From Rehmannia glutinosa (Eukaryota; Streptophyta; Magnoliopsida; Lamiales; Orobanchaceae), in assembly GCA_016081115.2 (NCBI GenBank), contig JABTTQ020000187.1, positions 310,001-374,000 on the forward strand: a stretch of 64,000 bases of DNA. The letters run 5' to 3'. The notes beneath the pieces are model-generated. The model was not told the DNA's origin, ran no database searches, and saw only the letters and a list, made by a program, of their open reading frames with translations. Positions 12,274 through 25,400 of this stretch are shown piece by piece. A program made the translations under genes and the position numbers. Numbering within the stretch: the first letter of the stretch is position 1; every line of letters starts with the position of its first letter.

Positions 12274-15200
12274 CTACGACTTCTCTTCATCCAACGGTGG
12301 GCATTGCTCGGGAACAGAATCAGAATCAACAAAGAACTCCTCTACTGAAACAAAAAGCCAGTTAACACCATTAATTCAGCAAAATTTGCAGCAGTATAGT
12401 TAAGGTACATGGCATGCTAATTATAGTTCTTTTCAGACTATAACGCCATTAAGGTACAGAAGAAGTGTTTTATTGTAGTAGAAACAAAAGTGGTTGAGAA
12501 TCAAAAGTTGGTAGCGTTTGGAAATACAGGCTAAAAGCTAAAAGAATCAAAGTTGAAGTTTAAGGATAAGAATGTTAAAAACAAACTTCTTTTTATTTAC
12601 ATAAATTTTTTTTCTTCCAAAATCAGAAGCACCCCACCCCCAGCTTTTAGGTTTTGGTTAAATATGAATCAGAAGCAAAAACAAAAGCTCGCATTTGCAA
12701 ACACTAAAAGTAATTTTTTTTCAAGTAAAGGTTGAGAATTACTTTTCTTAGTGTTTGCAAACACTTTATATGTCTTCAAATTATTACGTTTCAACCAAAT
12801 TTAGAAAATAGTCAGGGGCGGGTTATTTCTCTTCTTACCAATATCCTCTTGCTCTGGAGAATCAAGTAGAATATCCGAGTCAGAAGGCAAAAATGGGGAA
12901 CCAGGATAATTTCCGAGAGCTCCTAAATCTGCAAATATATTTTAAGTAGCAGGCACCACTGATTAAAACAATAGAATCAAGGTACAAAGGATAGAGAGAG
13001 TTTGATGGCAATCACTTTCTGCGTCAATGCAGCTAAAAAATATCAGAAAATCTTTGAATGGGACAACCATAGATAATTGTTCTAGAAGACAGTTGTGCAT
13101 GTGTTCAACACAAATTAAGCCTTGTCTTGTACTATTCGATCACAGCAAGATGTTCAATCATTTTCTCAAATCTCATGTTAGACATTCATTGATGATATTT
13201 CATCAGATAGTTCTTGCAGGTGCTTTTTTCCAATTGCATATAAGTTAGACATTATGAAGCCTGTAAATACATTATTTTTTCCCGACACTCCTGGAAATGT
13301 CATTTAACTGTCTGTTCATATCTTCATGTAAAATTAGGGTAAATTACAAAGATTACCCTGAGGTTTACTCTAATTACAAAAAGCTGCAGTTATCTTTCAA
13401 ACTTACAAATAACCCTTAAGGTTTGTATATGCTTAACAGCCTAACAGGTACCCCCTCCCGAGGTGTAATTTGTAAAATAGAAACAAATGTCATGAGAGTA
13501 TTCGTAATTTTGAGATATAGCTTGTTTCTTATTTTTGGTAATTAAACTAAAACCTGAAAGGTATTTTTTGTAATTAACCCCAAAATTTATCAAGCATAAG
13601 GAGCCACATACCCAGTATGCTCAAGAAAATACGCAGTTCGTCGCATGTAAAAGAATACAGAAAAGCTAGCTTTCCTATTAATCAACATAATGGCAACAAG
13701 TCGTGCTCCAATCATTGCATGAGTCTACGTGAAGGAAATAATATTATTGAATATTACCTCCCAAGTTTGATAAATCTGCTGTTAGATCTGAAAGGCCAAA
13801 ATCCCATGGAATCTCATCGAAAGATCTCAGAGAATCTCTAGAAATCCCTGTTCCATTATCTGATGGAAGCTGTAGTCCCACGGGACTTGCTACATCAGAC
13901 GTAAAAGCTGTGTCGAGGGGTGAAGAATCAACTCCGATGCCCGAAATTTCCGATGCAGTATTGAAAGGAAAATGGCCACTGGATGCCACTGATGTGGGGC
14001 TTACAGGCATCTCTGAGATGGATGACACTGCACCGTTTGGGGGCATAATTGGTGATACATCAGCTGTACTGGTGTCAATCGCCATACTGCTGAGAAAAGA
14101 ACAATGAAAGTGATCAGCAGAAAGATCTAGTGACCAAATACTGAAGCATAATCCAGGACAATATCCAGCACCCATTCTTGAAAATTTCCGTCACTATCAC
14201 AGGAAAATAATCGAGCTTATATGTGAGGTGGCTTATTGAAAACAATACTCAAATTGTTCCACGCCAAGTTTATATTTAAGCTTTCACATGAGGTAATCAT
14301 TCAGTGAATCCAAGAGAAGATAAAACAGGTGTTTGGTTGAGCTTATTTAAAATATCTTATGAGCTCCTACATCTTAAAGATGTTTTTAGAGCTTATACGG
14401 TGTTAGATGTTATTTGGGATAAATTATTGAAGTGTTTAGATAAAATAAGATGACAAAGCTTATAAGACGTTTAGTAATAACAGTCCTGAGATAAAGAGGC
14501 TTGTCAAAATAAGATCTTATTTAGAAGGGAAAAAAAATTGGCATCTCCTAACTTTTTAAAAAACAGTTTATGAGCTCTTAACAACTTATTTTGTTGAGAG
14601 CTTATAAGATATTTTTTTTTTAAATCACCAAAAGATATTAGAGAGCTTACATGCTCTTAGACACTTACATTTGAAGAACTTAAAAGTTATGTTCAGCCAA
14701 ACACCCTCTAAGTATTTAACATTCTTCTTTTGACCACGAGCTTATAGCTCAAGTGGTATCACTAACCCTTTATAAGGATGTTGATCAGGGTTCGAACCCC
14801 GTATCTTTCAGTTTATTTGAAATTTATCCCCTCCCCTCCAACCACTACTCCCAACTTATTAAAAAAAATTAACATTCTTCTTTTTAGCAAGAAAAGGAAC
14901 CAGGTTGAGTATAAGTGCATTACCAACCATCTATGAGGTAAAAAAGTGTGTTTCCACATAAGAATTGGTTAAAAGATTTTGATTGGAACACCAATTTCAG
15001 ACTTCTCAACATTATTTTATGTAACTCACTGCTATAACATCCCCAATACTACAATTTACTGGACAAGCATGACTCCTCCAAACATAATAGCCACATTTAG
15101 ACTCTATTGACACATGAAAAATCCATCACAAAAACAGAAACTTCAGAGCAGGAATTGGGTAATAGACAAAAATATACAAAGTGAAACGTGTGATATGCCT

Positions 15201-17372
15201 GGCATGTCTATATAGTCAGGAAACCATGTGAGGAAGAATTAATAACGGTTATCAAAAAAGTCTTAAAATAAAAAATTTAAACAGAAAAGTAGGTTCATGA
15301 TGCCAGAAGAGAAATATTCCTCACTCGTTTCCAGAATTCATCCGCACTGGAAGAAAATTGCCTTGAGCAGGAAAGCCATCGACAATGTGACAGGTAGATG
15401 TGGAGTAGCCCATAGCATCAATATGAGGTTGCCCTGTGACAGGAATTGGAAGCTGCGGTGTGATGGGGTATCCCATAGGTAAGTTGTTGACTGCACTGCA
15501 AACAAGCAGCATTGAATAATGATGATAATATAATTTAAAGATAATGAGTCCCATTCTACTGCTAACATAAAGAAAAATCTTTTGGAATTTTGGTGATTTG
15601 GCACCAAAATTGACACGTCAAATCACCAAAAATCGACACACAAAGTTTGAGAATTTTAATGTTTTGGTGGCAATTTTCGCACTAAATCGCCAAAATTCCC
15701 AATTTTTTTTGACATGTTTGCATTGATCGGTCATAGACAGCAATTTCCAAGAAAATTATACAATTTCAGTCAAAATAGGACTAAAAGTCTAAATTTTTAA
15801 AATATATTGGACTAAAATATAAAGGTGACTACTTAGAGGACCAATTCTCAAAATAGTCCAAATTACATGACCGAAGAAATTATTTTCCCAACTAAACAGT
15901 GGTATGCATCTGAAACTACTATTTGAGGTAAAGAATCAATATTTATGGCAATTTATATTGCTTCAATAGCTTTAACAATTTAACTCTTTCACATTGGATA
16001 AACTGACTAATCGCTAGAAGGATGGTTTTCGAATCTTGTCTCTGATCTGAACTAAAAATATAGACTACATTTACCAGGCATTGGATGAACTCCATTTTGC
16101 ACTGGGGCCAAAGGAACCTTTGGAGGCACTGGATACTTCATTACATGATACTGATGCTCAAGCAGATGATTGAATAAGATAATTTGTTTTTTCAATTTAA
16201 GCCTTATGTAGTAGGCTCGGAAAAAATCAGCATTTTCTTCTTCTAACTTCTGCCACACTGCATTGAGAACGAAAAAATATAAGGTGAATAATGGAAAAAA
16301 GAATTGCATTACAATAACATTACCTAATGTTGTGAACGCGGGATCTATCCTAGCGCGATTGAGTAGAGTCTTTACGACCTCATCTCTATTCATATACAAT
16401 TGTAGACACCGTTCTATCAAATTCTGAACCTATACAGCAGATTACAATAATAAATCAATATAGAGAGTGGCAGTGTATATATTGTTGTGGGAAATCGAAA
16501 AGAATAAGAGAAAGCATAGAGAAATAGAATCCTACAAGTTCAATATCTTCGCGGGAAACTTTTCGGTTGTCATTGCTTGACACTGAAATTGAACCCGAGT
16601 CTGCTTTAGGAGTCTCCGTGGCATTATTTGGTTGTACAGTTTGTGAATCATGTGTAACAATATTAGTAGGCTTTATGTCCTGTGTGTCCTGCTCATCCTG
16701 TAAAATCTCCGTGTTGAATTAAAGAAAATACAGAACGTTTTTGAAATTTAAACACGGAATTTTCAGAGGTTAAACTTTTTGGTGAGCTTTTCAGTATTAT
16801 ATATCCTCAAATTGATAGCTCCATTATTCTTCACAGGAGAGATGCATTCGTTCGAAACTTATGGATTTGCAGCATAAAACTATCTTGACATTACAATTTA
16901 AAAGTCTCTGTTGGGATGTTGGTCTTCAGCAAGAACACTTAAATCACTGACAAACCCAGTTTAATCTGCTAGCCATACTTAAAGGGAAATGATTATCTGT
17001 TTATTAAAAAAACAGCAAGCATTATCCATTTTTTTCTCTATATTCACGATTGATGTTATTTTGACATGAATAGAAACAAAGGTGAATGCAGTTTTCTCCA
17101 CTTTTTGTTCCCTTTTCTGCTTTTCTCACAGGGACCAGGATTTAACAGTAGCGAAATCCCAAGTCATCTACACATGTCGTGGAAGTTTATCCGTAATGAG
17201 TAATGATTATTTGACATAACTAAACAAGAACCCAAATACCAGAGTAACTTGAGGTAACACTGAGGTTTTCTCCATCAAAAAAAATTGAAAATCCTTCACA
17301 AGGACAAAAGTTGTCTGTAAGAAAACTAAAAAGAGCTGTAAGATCTAAAAGTTCAACCTGTACATTCTCCAT
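12274..17372 (-). CDS. Plant protein 1589 domain protein, 373 aa, eight coding exons
   Basis: Exons on the minus strand: 17372-17358, 16697-16536, 16429-16324, 16257-16075, 15490-15325, 14086-13758, 12928-12839, 12344-12274. All introns are GT-AG, and the exons total 1122 bp, exactly 374 codons including TAG. Residues 60-115 or so, from VQNLIERCLQLYMNRDEVV through VWQKLEEENADFFRAYY to FNHLLEHQ, are the plant-specific TIGR01589/PF09713 domain. A Pro-rich linker (YPVPPKVPLAP) follows, then a Ser/Thr-rich region with SDLTADLSNLGDLGALG, and an acidic tail ending DEEKS. The molecular function of long family members is not established; short Arabidopsis relatives are, from memory, linked to repression of photosynthesis genes. 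No signal peptide or membrane segment is seen. The first exon (MENVQ, 15 bp of coding) is the least certain part. No stop or frameshift breaks it, unlike everything else in the window. Confidence 0.88.
13337..13580. mobile_element. MITE in intron, TIR GGGTAAATTAC type
   Basis: Ends GGGTAAATTACAAAGATTAC and, inward from the right, GGGTTAATTACAAAAAATAC match over roughly 40 bp with mismatches. It lies in the intron between the 329-bp and 90-bp exons. The target duplication is not clean (AAAATT-like on both sides), so the superfamily is left open. Confidence 0.6.
14328..14706. mobile_element. hAT-like MITE in intron
   Basis: Ends GGTGTTTGGTTGAGCTTATT and, inward from the right, GGTGTTTGGCTGAACATAAC form an imperfect TIR. 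The interior is rich in AGCTTATAAG and GAGCTTA words, common in this class of plant MITE. No clear 8-bp duplication. Sits in the same large intron as the SINE at 14732. Confidence 0.55.
14732..14868 (+). mobile_element. tRNA-derived SINE, copy 2, 137 bp
   Basis: Perfect 16-bp target duplication TTAACATTCTTCTTTT at 14716-14731 and 14869-14884. A-box TAGCTCAAGTGGTA, B-box GGGTTCGAACCCC, then a pyrimidine-rich body (TCCCCTCCCCTCC) and a short A tail. Antisense to the host gene, inside its intron. The long exact duplication suggests a fairly recent insertion. Confidence 0.9.
15584..15700. mobile_element. Small MITE in intron
   Basis: Inverted ends GGAATTTTGGTGATTTGGC and, inward from the right, GGGAATTTTGGCGATTTAG. 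About 117 bp, just upstream (on the minus strand) of the 166-bp exon. No target duplication resolved. Confidence 0.5.
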
Positions 17373-19105
17373 TTTAGCTAAAAGAATGTTCACGCTGGTT
17401 CTCCGTGAAGCTCTAGCATCGTATAGCTCAACAAAATATTGATTTTTAAGTTAATGAGCCACAACAAATTAAAGCACTTCTCCACCTGGGAAAGAAACTT
17501 TTAACCAACCAGATTCAGATGTCAAATGAAAAAGAATATACAATAGCATCAGAGAACTGCAGATCTTTAACTCAAAAAATAAAAATAAAAAATAATCAAG
17601 TAAGCAGCATTTACCATAATGATCTAATTCAGGTCATGCGACAGGCAGATATTACGATTGGCTGATACCAGGAAAATTGTACTCAGCCGTTGGCCCATTG
17701 CTTGTCTGTATGATATTATCGCATTCACAGCAATTCTCAGGCTCAAACTGTGTATTGTCTGTCAAAAGTTCGAGTTCATGTTAATCAGAATCGGAGAAGA
17801 GAAATGACAGACGTAACCAACAATTGTAATTATTAAGGAACATTGATGTTTTTTCTACTCGCACGATAACAGTTACTACATTTTCTTCACATGCAACGTT
17901 TCATCGTGATTTTTAAGGGTGAGAGTTTTCTTGGTGCATCGAGTTGTAGCACTTGCATCTATTTGAATCTGCATTTACTATCTGACACATTTGATAATAT
18001 TTGTTTCTATCTAAAGGAGATAACATTTCTTTTTCTTTTTCAACACTTAAAGAAAACCCGATAAACACAATAAAAATTAACAGATGGAATATCATATCGT
18101 TCAAACTTAGTCATGCCGTGTAGCGTGTCATCGTTTATGTCGTGTAATGTGTTATCCTGTATTAACGCGTAAAATCTTATTGTTCAAACTTAGGTTTTTT
18201 TTTCAACTTATCGTGTCAACAGGAAAAATTCTGTGTTCGTGTAAGTACAATCCCTTATTCGTGTTGTGTTCGTGTTTGAGCTTATCGACACGATTACAAC
18301 ACGGTTATCACCCCTAACTTGCACCCTCTAAGTCCCCCAACACACAACACTTGACACCTATCCAAATGCTTCAAAAGAAAGGCATCTTACTTTCGCACTC
18401 ATTTAAGTCACACCAAAACTACTTAGCAGCAAGTTTTCAGGCATATTCGTATAATTCTAACATTCTCTTCCTAAAATGAGTATAAAATTTGGATGCACAT
18501 TAGAGAAAAGATTTTATCACACTCCAAACCAAGATTTGTACTTTAAATAAGAAAGTTCATCAATCCATCAATAATTCAATTCATTAATTTCAAAACAAGA
18601 AGAAACAAAGAATAATTCCGAAACACTAAAAGGGGAAAATAAATAAAAACACCATTTCAAGCGTCATTTATATTCTCTTAAAGAAAATAAGGACACCAAT
18701 TCTTTCAGTCTTTTTACATATGTTCATTGTCAACTTTCAAATCCACCCTCCCTTTTAACTTAAATAGCCATCGAAATCGACTGATTCCACTATGAAGTCG
18801 AAAAGTAAAATTGTGCAACTATAAACAATAAAACAATTACATTAATAGACCCACAAGTATAAATATTCAAAAACAAAAAGGTACCTTTTCAAACAGCTTT
18901 CCAACTTCAAATGCTCAGAAAGTTCCAGCTTTTTAAGATTTTATCGACAAATTATGAAATCCCAGATAAGCAAAACTGCAGATTCAAGCCCACAAACTTT
19001 GCAAGCTACACCAAGAACACTGGAGATTAAATAAAAGGTCGAGTCTTGAATGTGACTAATGAGAAGTAAGAATTCAAGAACTCTGATTTCAAGAATCTAG
19101 CTAAG
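17373..19105 (-). other. Probable 5' UTR exons and introns of the plant-1589 gene
   Basis: A first untranslated exon can run from about 19105 to 18885, ending GAAAAG before GTACC; it contains no ATG. A second exon, 17758-17614, has AG and GT borders. It holds a 3-codon uORF and a 24-codon uORF starting ATGGGCCAACGGCTG, both ending before the donor. The coding start lies in a very short third exon that begins after TTCTTTTAG near 17377. This is inferred from splice signals alone. The intron stretch 17760-18880 has no other gene; see the repeat at 18100-18310. Confidence 0.45.
18100..18310. repeat. CGTGT-rich repeat segment
   Basis: Repeated CGTGTAGCGTGTCATCG, GTCGTGTAATGTG and TCGTGTTGTGTTCGTG words lead to AACACGGTTATCACCCC at the right. 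Sequences of this kind are common interspersed repeats in plants; I cannot define ends or a superfamily. It lies in the first 5' UTR intron. Confidence 0.4.
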
Positions 19106-19128
19106 TGTTGCATTGCAGAAAGCACGAA

Positions 19129-19139
19129 TATTTATGTGG
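19129..19139 (-). promoter_or_regulatory. TATA-like motif of the plant-1589 gene
   Basis: Minus strand reads CATAAATATTC about 25-30 bases upstream of the inferred first exon. Position fits a TATA box, but no transcript evidence is available. Confidence 0.35.
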
Positions 19140-19984
19140 ATTACTAAGAAGGAGAAAATGGAAATGGCATGGAATGAAATTGTGGGGGAGGAAAATGAGA
19201 TTTTTCAAAAGCTATGGTTAGAATAGACGGGGGTGTCCAACCAAATTTATATGGGTGAGCAAAATAAATAAAATAAATTTTAGGGCTTATTTGCATCCAT
19301 TTTCCTCTTAAATTTAAATACAGCCACTTTCTAAATATGTCTCACTCTATTTTTTAAAGTAATTCATTTACTTAATACACCATCAATATTCCACGATTTA
19401 CTCTTCGTCTTCCCCTTTAAACTACAATTCTTTCCCCCAAAATATACACTCCCTTCGATCGTGCATTTGTGAAACTCTCATTTATCTATCTGGTGCACTT
19501 AGTACTTACAAAGCGATGAAGATTGACTCTCAACGAAAAATCAATTGAGAATTTGTTAATTTTCACACTATAATGTGTAATTTTTGTGTTCTAGTAATTG
19601 TTAATTATGTGCAATGATGTTGTAGGGTTCTAGATGGCATGATGGAACAATCGTACTATCATGATCGATTATTTGAGCCATCATATAATCGTGACATCTA
19701 TCATTTGAATCATTGTGCCATCGTGCCATCTATCATAGTAAGAGTATTATAGTCTTTTAAATTCATGACAGTTTTGTAATGATAAGATGTAGAGATATTT
19801 GGATGAATATGGGGTATGATTATGAATAGTGTCACCCTAGGTTGTAAATGCATAAGTTTATTTCTAAATTAAATAGTTCGAGTTGAGTGGATTCAATTTA
19901 TTTGGCGGCCAAATTGGCAAATTGACGGGTTTTATTTGTACTTTCTAATAATCAAATAAATAATAAAAGTGGGTCAAGATCGTG

Positions 19985-20078
19985 TTTTAGTGGTAGAAGC
20001 TTGTGTTGTTAAAGTGATTGACCCAAATTCGATTATACGTGTGCGTGTGTTTTACTCTATTTCCCCATTGTACTTTTT
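19985..20078 (+). mobile_element. SINE-like, tRNA-related segment
   Basis: Contains TTTTAGTGGTAGAAGCTTG (A-box-like) and a degenerate CAAATTCGATTATACG B-box region, ending TTTCCCCATTGTAC then a T-rich stretch. The same order, including CCCCATTGT, occurs on the minus strand at 58478-58590. Exact ends not resolved. Confidence 0.5.
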
Positions 20079-21244
20079 TTATTAAAGAAAAGGTAATCCC
20101 ACAGATAGGTGGGAGAACCAACAAGTACGTGTTAATAATTACTAGACCAAACTATATTGAAAAGCTTTTAAATATTTATAAAGACTAAAGAGGGATTAAA
20201 ATAATTATAATTTGCACCATGTTTATGTGTAAGTTTTATGGGGTAAATAACATTTCAACCTCTTAAATTTTGTAATCTTAGAGATTTACCCCCTTAAATA
20301 TAATTTTTAAACTCCTTGCCCCTCAAATTTGATTTTGTGGGACAAAGTAAATTTTAGGCACTTTATCCCTTATATTTATTATAAAACTTTGTCTCTCAAC
20401 GTTGTGTCAAATTAAATTTTCATCGATTATTTTTCATTAGCTCCCCTCCCTTACTTTTTTCCACTCAAAAGTAGAGAAGAAACAACATAATATTATTGTC
20501 AAAACTGAAAACACTCTAATTGATGACAACTAAAATATATAGTACTAAGTCCATACTATTTAATTAAATATACCACCAATTATTTTTTTCAATATTAACA
20601 ATAATAAAAGTAATAATACTTCTTGATTTAGAGTGAAAAAAGGGAAAAATTAATCACTCAGTTCTATCCTATTCTCAAATGTTAATCATTAAAAAATGAA
20701 AAAGAATTTAAAATGAAACCAACATTTGATGAAGTATAACAGCTTTGGAGCCATTTCCAACAATAAAAGTGAAAGATTTGGTTAAAAAAGTTTACCACTT
20801 TTTCTTGTTTAGATTTGATCAAAAGGAAGATAAAAAAAGTTGTGGGCAAAGAATATTAGATGTAGGCCAGATAAATATATAAATAGACGTTTGTAAAGTT
20901 GGCATCAAAGACTAGAGAGAAGCCAAAAAAACTTGACCACAACTTTTTACGCATATGTGAACCAAAAACTAGCATTGTTGGGGGGTGGGTACTTATTTCA
21001 ATTATTTGAGGGGTCTAAGAAAATGACCTTGGTAATCCTATAAATGCAAGACCAAATTGTTCATTGTTTTGTTTTAGTGCCCATGGTATTCTTGGCTTTC
21101 CATGATATTTTTTCATCGTGTTGAACTCTACTTTTGTGTTCAATTGATGGGGGCCCACAATCAGGTTGGCCCACATCCTAAATCTCTTTGCCCATCATAT
21201 TGATTTTTCGATTAGCATATCCAATGGATAGCCGCTGCTCTTAA

Positions 21245-21480
21245 TTAGAGGTGTCAAAATGGAGTCGGGCCGAACTCTAATTTTGGAGGATCGAAAAGAG
21301 TCGGGCCTATTTGATCTGGCTCATTTGGCCCAAAAGATGGGGTCAGTCCCATCATTTCGTGTGTATATATTAGTGGGGCAGGCTTAAAAAATAGCAAATT
21401 GATATAATTTTGGTTCGGCCCAGCCTATTGTTTCTCTTTGTCTCGGCAGGCTAGCACCGAGACCCAACCTAGCCCATTTG
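21245..21480. repeat. hAT-related repeat fragment (GGTGTCAAAATGG... GGCCCA type)
   Basis: Begins AGGTGTCAAAATGGAGTCGG and is full of GGGCC/GGCCCA words like those in the hAT-like element at 21684 and the segment at 58915-59110. No ends or duplication found. Confidence 0.35.
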
Positions 21481-22344
21481 TTTTTCATATATTCCCTAAA
21501 ATTGTTTCAAATTTGGGAGCAAATTAAAGTAAGCACTTTGTGCTGTTACATTTCTTGACAATGCTCATATAGGAATTTCATCAATCAAAGCAACTTACAT
21601 GATCATCGTTACAGTAAAAAGCCGAATGGAGTCGAACTATAAAACATAGCAAGAACTCGTGGTTTTCTCACGTCAATTATACCTAGGGGTGGAAATGGGT
21701 CAAGCTAAACCGGGCTTTGAGTTGGAACGTCTGGACCTACTTTATTAAGTTTAGGCCCAAGCATGACCTATTATTTGTAGTCGGTGTTTTTCGTAGGCTC
21801 GGTCTGACCTTTTGAAGTAACTAGTAAAGTGAACGTGCGTTGCACGTGAACCAAATAATTTTATTAATTTAACTCAAATTTGTCGGTGAAATATGGTTAA
21901 GACATTTTGGACTAAAACATGATACTTAAATGATATTATCCCTCAACAAAGTACAATGGATATTAAAAAAATGATGAGTAATCTATATAATAATTTTCAA
22001 AAAATATATTCAAGATGAGTTTTAAATTAATGCATCTTGTTTATTTTTTGAGTGTCTACTTCTTCTTCATACTTAACTTTGTGATTTTTTTGCAATTTTT
22101 TTCTGAATGCACTTTTAGCCCAGACATGATTGGTTGACGTATTGATGTATTTCTCTTTTACTCCATTTTCTAATGTGTGTTATCTTTTAAATCAGTTTGA
22201 CTACAAGATTCAATTTATTCATCACATGTGCCTCTTTTGTTAAAAACGATGAGAAAGTAAAATTCTATTTTATGTTTAGAAGTTTTGCTCTCGTACATAT
22301 TTTGATTCATGTTCTCATTTTTTTTCTTTTATATTTAAGTACAT

Positions 22345-22436
22345 ATCTTGGGAGGGGAGGGATGATGGGAATCAAATCCCACACCCCTAGCTGGGATTGA
22401 AGTATTTACCACTCGACCATTATCCAATTTTTCTCA
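22345..22436 (-). mobile_element. SINE-like, tRNA-related segment inside the Helitron
   Basis: Minus strand reads ATAATGGTCGAGTGGTAAAT (A-box-like) and GGGATTTGATTCCC (B-box-like), followed by a TCCCTCCCCTCCC pyrimidine stretch as in the SINEs at 11221 and 14732. Ends not defined. Confidence 0.5.
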
Positions 22437-25400
22437 TGTTCTGCATGATTAAATTAATTATTTATATAACAGAAATGAAGATAAATAAATTAATCAATTA
22501 TAATTGAAAACAGTCAATAAATTAATTCAGTTTGAAAGAATCGTCACATTTATATATCAAATAAACGACAAAACCACATCATAGAAATCAAAATTATTGA
22601 GTGTCTAACAATATTTATGCTCTATTCTATTATCATTAAGAGCATGTACGACATCATAAATTTATTATTTTCCACATAAATTTTTATTATTGAGTGTGTT
22701 GATGCGACTAATTGTTATTCTAATTAATTTTTGCATCAAAAAATAGCTATGTAATATAGTAATGACAAATTTAATAGCAGTAAAAATTATTAATTAGTAC
22801 ATTGAAATAAATTATATGAAGAACCTCAATTACGTCTTTTATGTTGTATTCTTTCAAAAAATAACTTTACATTCTAAAATTCCATCCAATGGAGCATATC
22901 CAAAGTATAATCCATCATTAAGAGCTTTACAACGAAATTATAGAATATAGAATATAATAATCCAGAAGTGTGTCAAATAAACGTAAAACATAGGTTAAGC
23001 TATAACATTTTTATAAAAATAGCATAGCAAAAAACCTCCTGACTTTTTAGTTATCATGTTTTTATACATGTGATATTTTCGAGCAAAATATAGGTCTCAA
23101 TTTATTATGATTTTTTTTTGTTGTAAAATCAGAAAAATATCATATATAAATTGATAGGCTATCATTTTATTGTCTTAAGCATAAAAAAATTCATTTTATC
23201 TTTGTCGGTGAGCATCTTTCAATGTAGCATAAAATTTACAACACAATTCACAAAATTATAATGCATGTAAATTTAAATGTTTAAAATGTTAAAAATAAAT
23301 ATCTTCATAAATCTAAATATTCGACCTAATATTAAATCAGTTTTACCAGATGATGAATTTGATGTTGAAGAATGTCAGTATATACATTTGAGCATTTGAT
23401 TAAAGGATTATATTATCCTTATATAGTATTTTATATATGAATATTTAGAATTTTACTTTTGAACTCTAAAGAAGAAAATGAATATAACTTTCCAAATCTT
23501 ACTCAAATTAGTGTTCTTTTTTGTCTCTTGATATTCCATCACAACTTTTGTATTTATTAATTGTATATATGTATATTGTTATTCATTGATAAAATTTTAT
23601 TTAACAAAATAAAATATAATATGAAAAAAATAAGAAAAAAGGTTAAAGGTAAAGAGGATTAAAAAAATGGTATGTCCGTCATAGTAAAATTTAGAAGAAA
23701 AACATGAAAAATGCTATTTAGATCTTTGTTAATTTAATATTTATGATAAAATATGGTTGCACTTGAAAACTATACATTTTAAATATTAAATTATTAAAGA
23801 GAGGGACATGTTTTAAAATGCATATCTATGAAAATAACGTCTGACTAAAATTTAAATTATTACTTTAATAATACATATATATATATATATGTCCATTACA
23901 ATATGTGAGATCAAAATCATAATTATTTTTTTATATATAAAAAATAAAGTATAGTGTTGATATCATCAAAGAGACTCAAGATATAACGGTGACTAAAATC
24001 AATTACTTTTGTTAATGAATTAATATTTAAATTTTAGTGAACAATTTATTTTCAAAATCATGTTTATTTTTTACATAAGAAGGAATATATTACTTTGATC
24101 CATAAATAAACTTTTTGATAATTTTTTTCACTCAAATGTAATGTTGTGGTCTTCACCTAAATTTAAATATCAAGTAAGTTTTATACTTATTGTGCATAAC
24201 TTAATACAATATTTTTTAAGTAAAAGATTAGCATATCAACATGTAGGTTATAAAATACGTACTTATGATATAAATGTCAGATTATTATTTGTTTTTTAGT
24301 TTTTCTTAGCACATATATATATATATATACTTCTTTAAATATTCAGTTTTGATTCTTGTTTCCATATTATATTATATTTTTTTTGTTAAGTTAGATTATT
24401 TCACTACCTAAGTAATATAATACATATCTTTTTACCTAAAGTTATATAATTTATTAAAGGTGTATGTAAGTTTTAAGCAAAGCCTTTTATTGTCATACAT
24501 GTTAAAATGTACATATGTAAGTGATTTTTCTTCAATATTTTATTATTATTTCTACCATTCTTACAATAGTATAGATATACATATATACCATTTTAACTGT
24601 ATTTTATTTAAATCTATTTTAATTTATTAAATTAGTTTTTATTTTTTAAAATCAAAGTCTATTTATTGATTTAGTGTTTTTCAACCAATACACCTCTATT
24701 AAGTAATAAATAAAAAAAAACTACCATAAAATAGAAAGACTAAATAGGAACAATAATTTCAATCTAAATTCAAATTCCTGATATGTAAAATAGAATAAGA
24801 TTATTAAAAGTCATATTGACTTCTTATTTATAATTTTAAAATAAAATATTTTGCTACAATAAAATAACTTATTTCTTTTTTTTTTTTATCCAAACTTGTT
24901 AGACCTTTCGTCCTATTAATTAAAAATTTATTATGCCAAGAAAAATAAAATTAAAATTTAAAAATATATCTTCATGTTCTCTATACCTCCATATTAAAAT
25001 ATAATTTATAATTGCATTTCATTAAGTTTGAGAACAAATATTTATCCTTTTAAGTATATTTTATAGTTAATTTCATGTTTTTATTATCATATTTACTGGG
25101 ATTATTTAACTAAAAGATTATACAATGATATATTATTAAAATTGATAAATGAATCTGAATTATAGGATTTAAAAGTTCAAATGGTGCATCCATAGAAAAA
25201 TAAATAAGTGCATAAATAAATGTTAAAGAAAAATTAGTTCTCAATTTTCAGTTTAGCTTCAACATTCTTAGTATTAACTGTTTTATATTGTTATTGTAAT
25301 TTTTGCTGTAAATTCATTTTTATTTTCTTTTTTATTTATTTAGTTTTACAATAGAGATATATATGCCAACCTTTAAAAAAGTTTAATTTTTTTTATAAAT

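Larger units (their letters stand above)
19140..21683. other. Intergenic region with repeat fragments
   Basis: No coding region. It includes a SINE-like segment (19985-20078), ATCATGATCG/GTGCCATC repeats near 19630-19735 and a GTCGGGCC-type repeat at 21245-21480. The rest is AT-rich. Confidence 0.5.

Noticed and set aside
12509..12790. Possible extra MITE in the last intron
   Set aside because: AAAGCT and TTTGCAAACAC words hint at one, but no paired ends or duplication could be established.
17913..18104. 63-codon minus-strand ORF with a hydrophobic start
   Set aside because: Looks like a signal peptide but lies in a 5' UTR intron next to a repeat, without splice or codon support.
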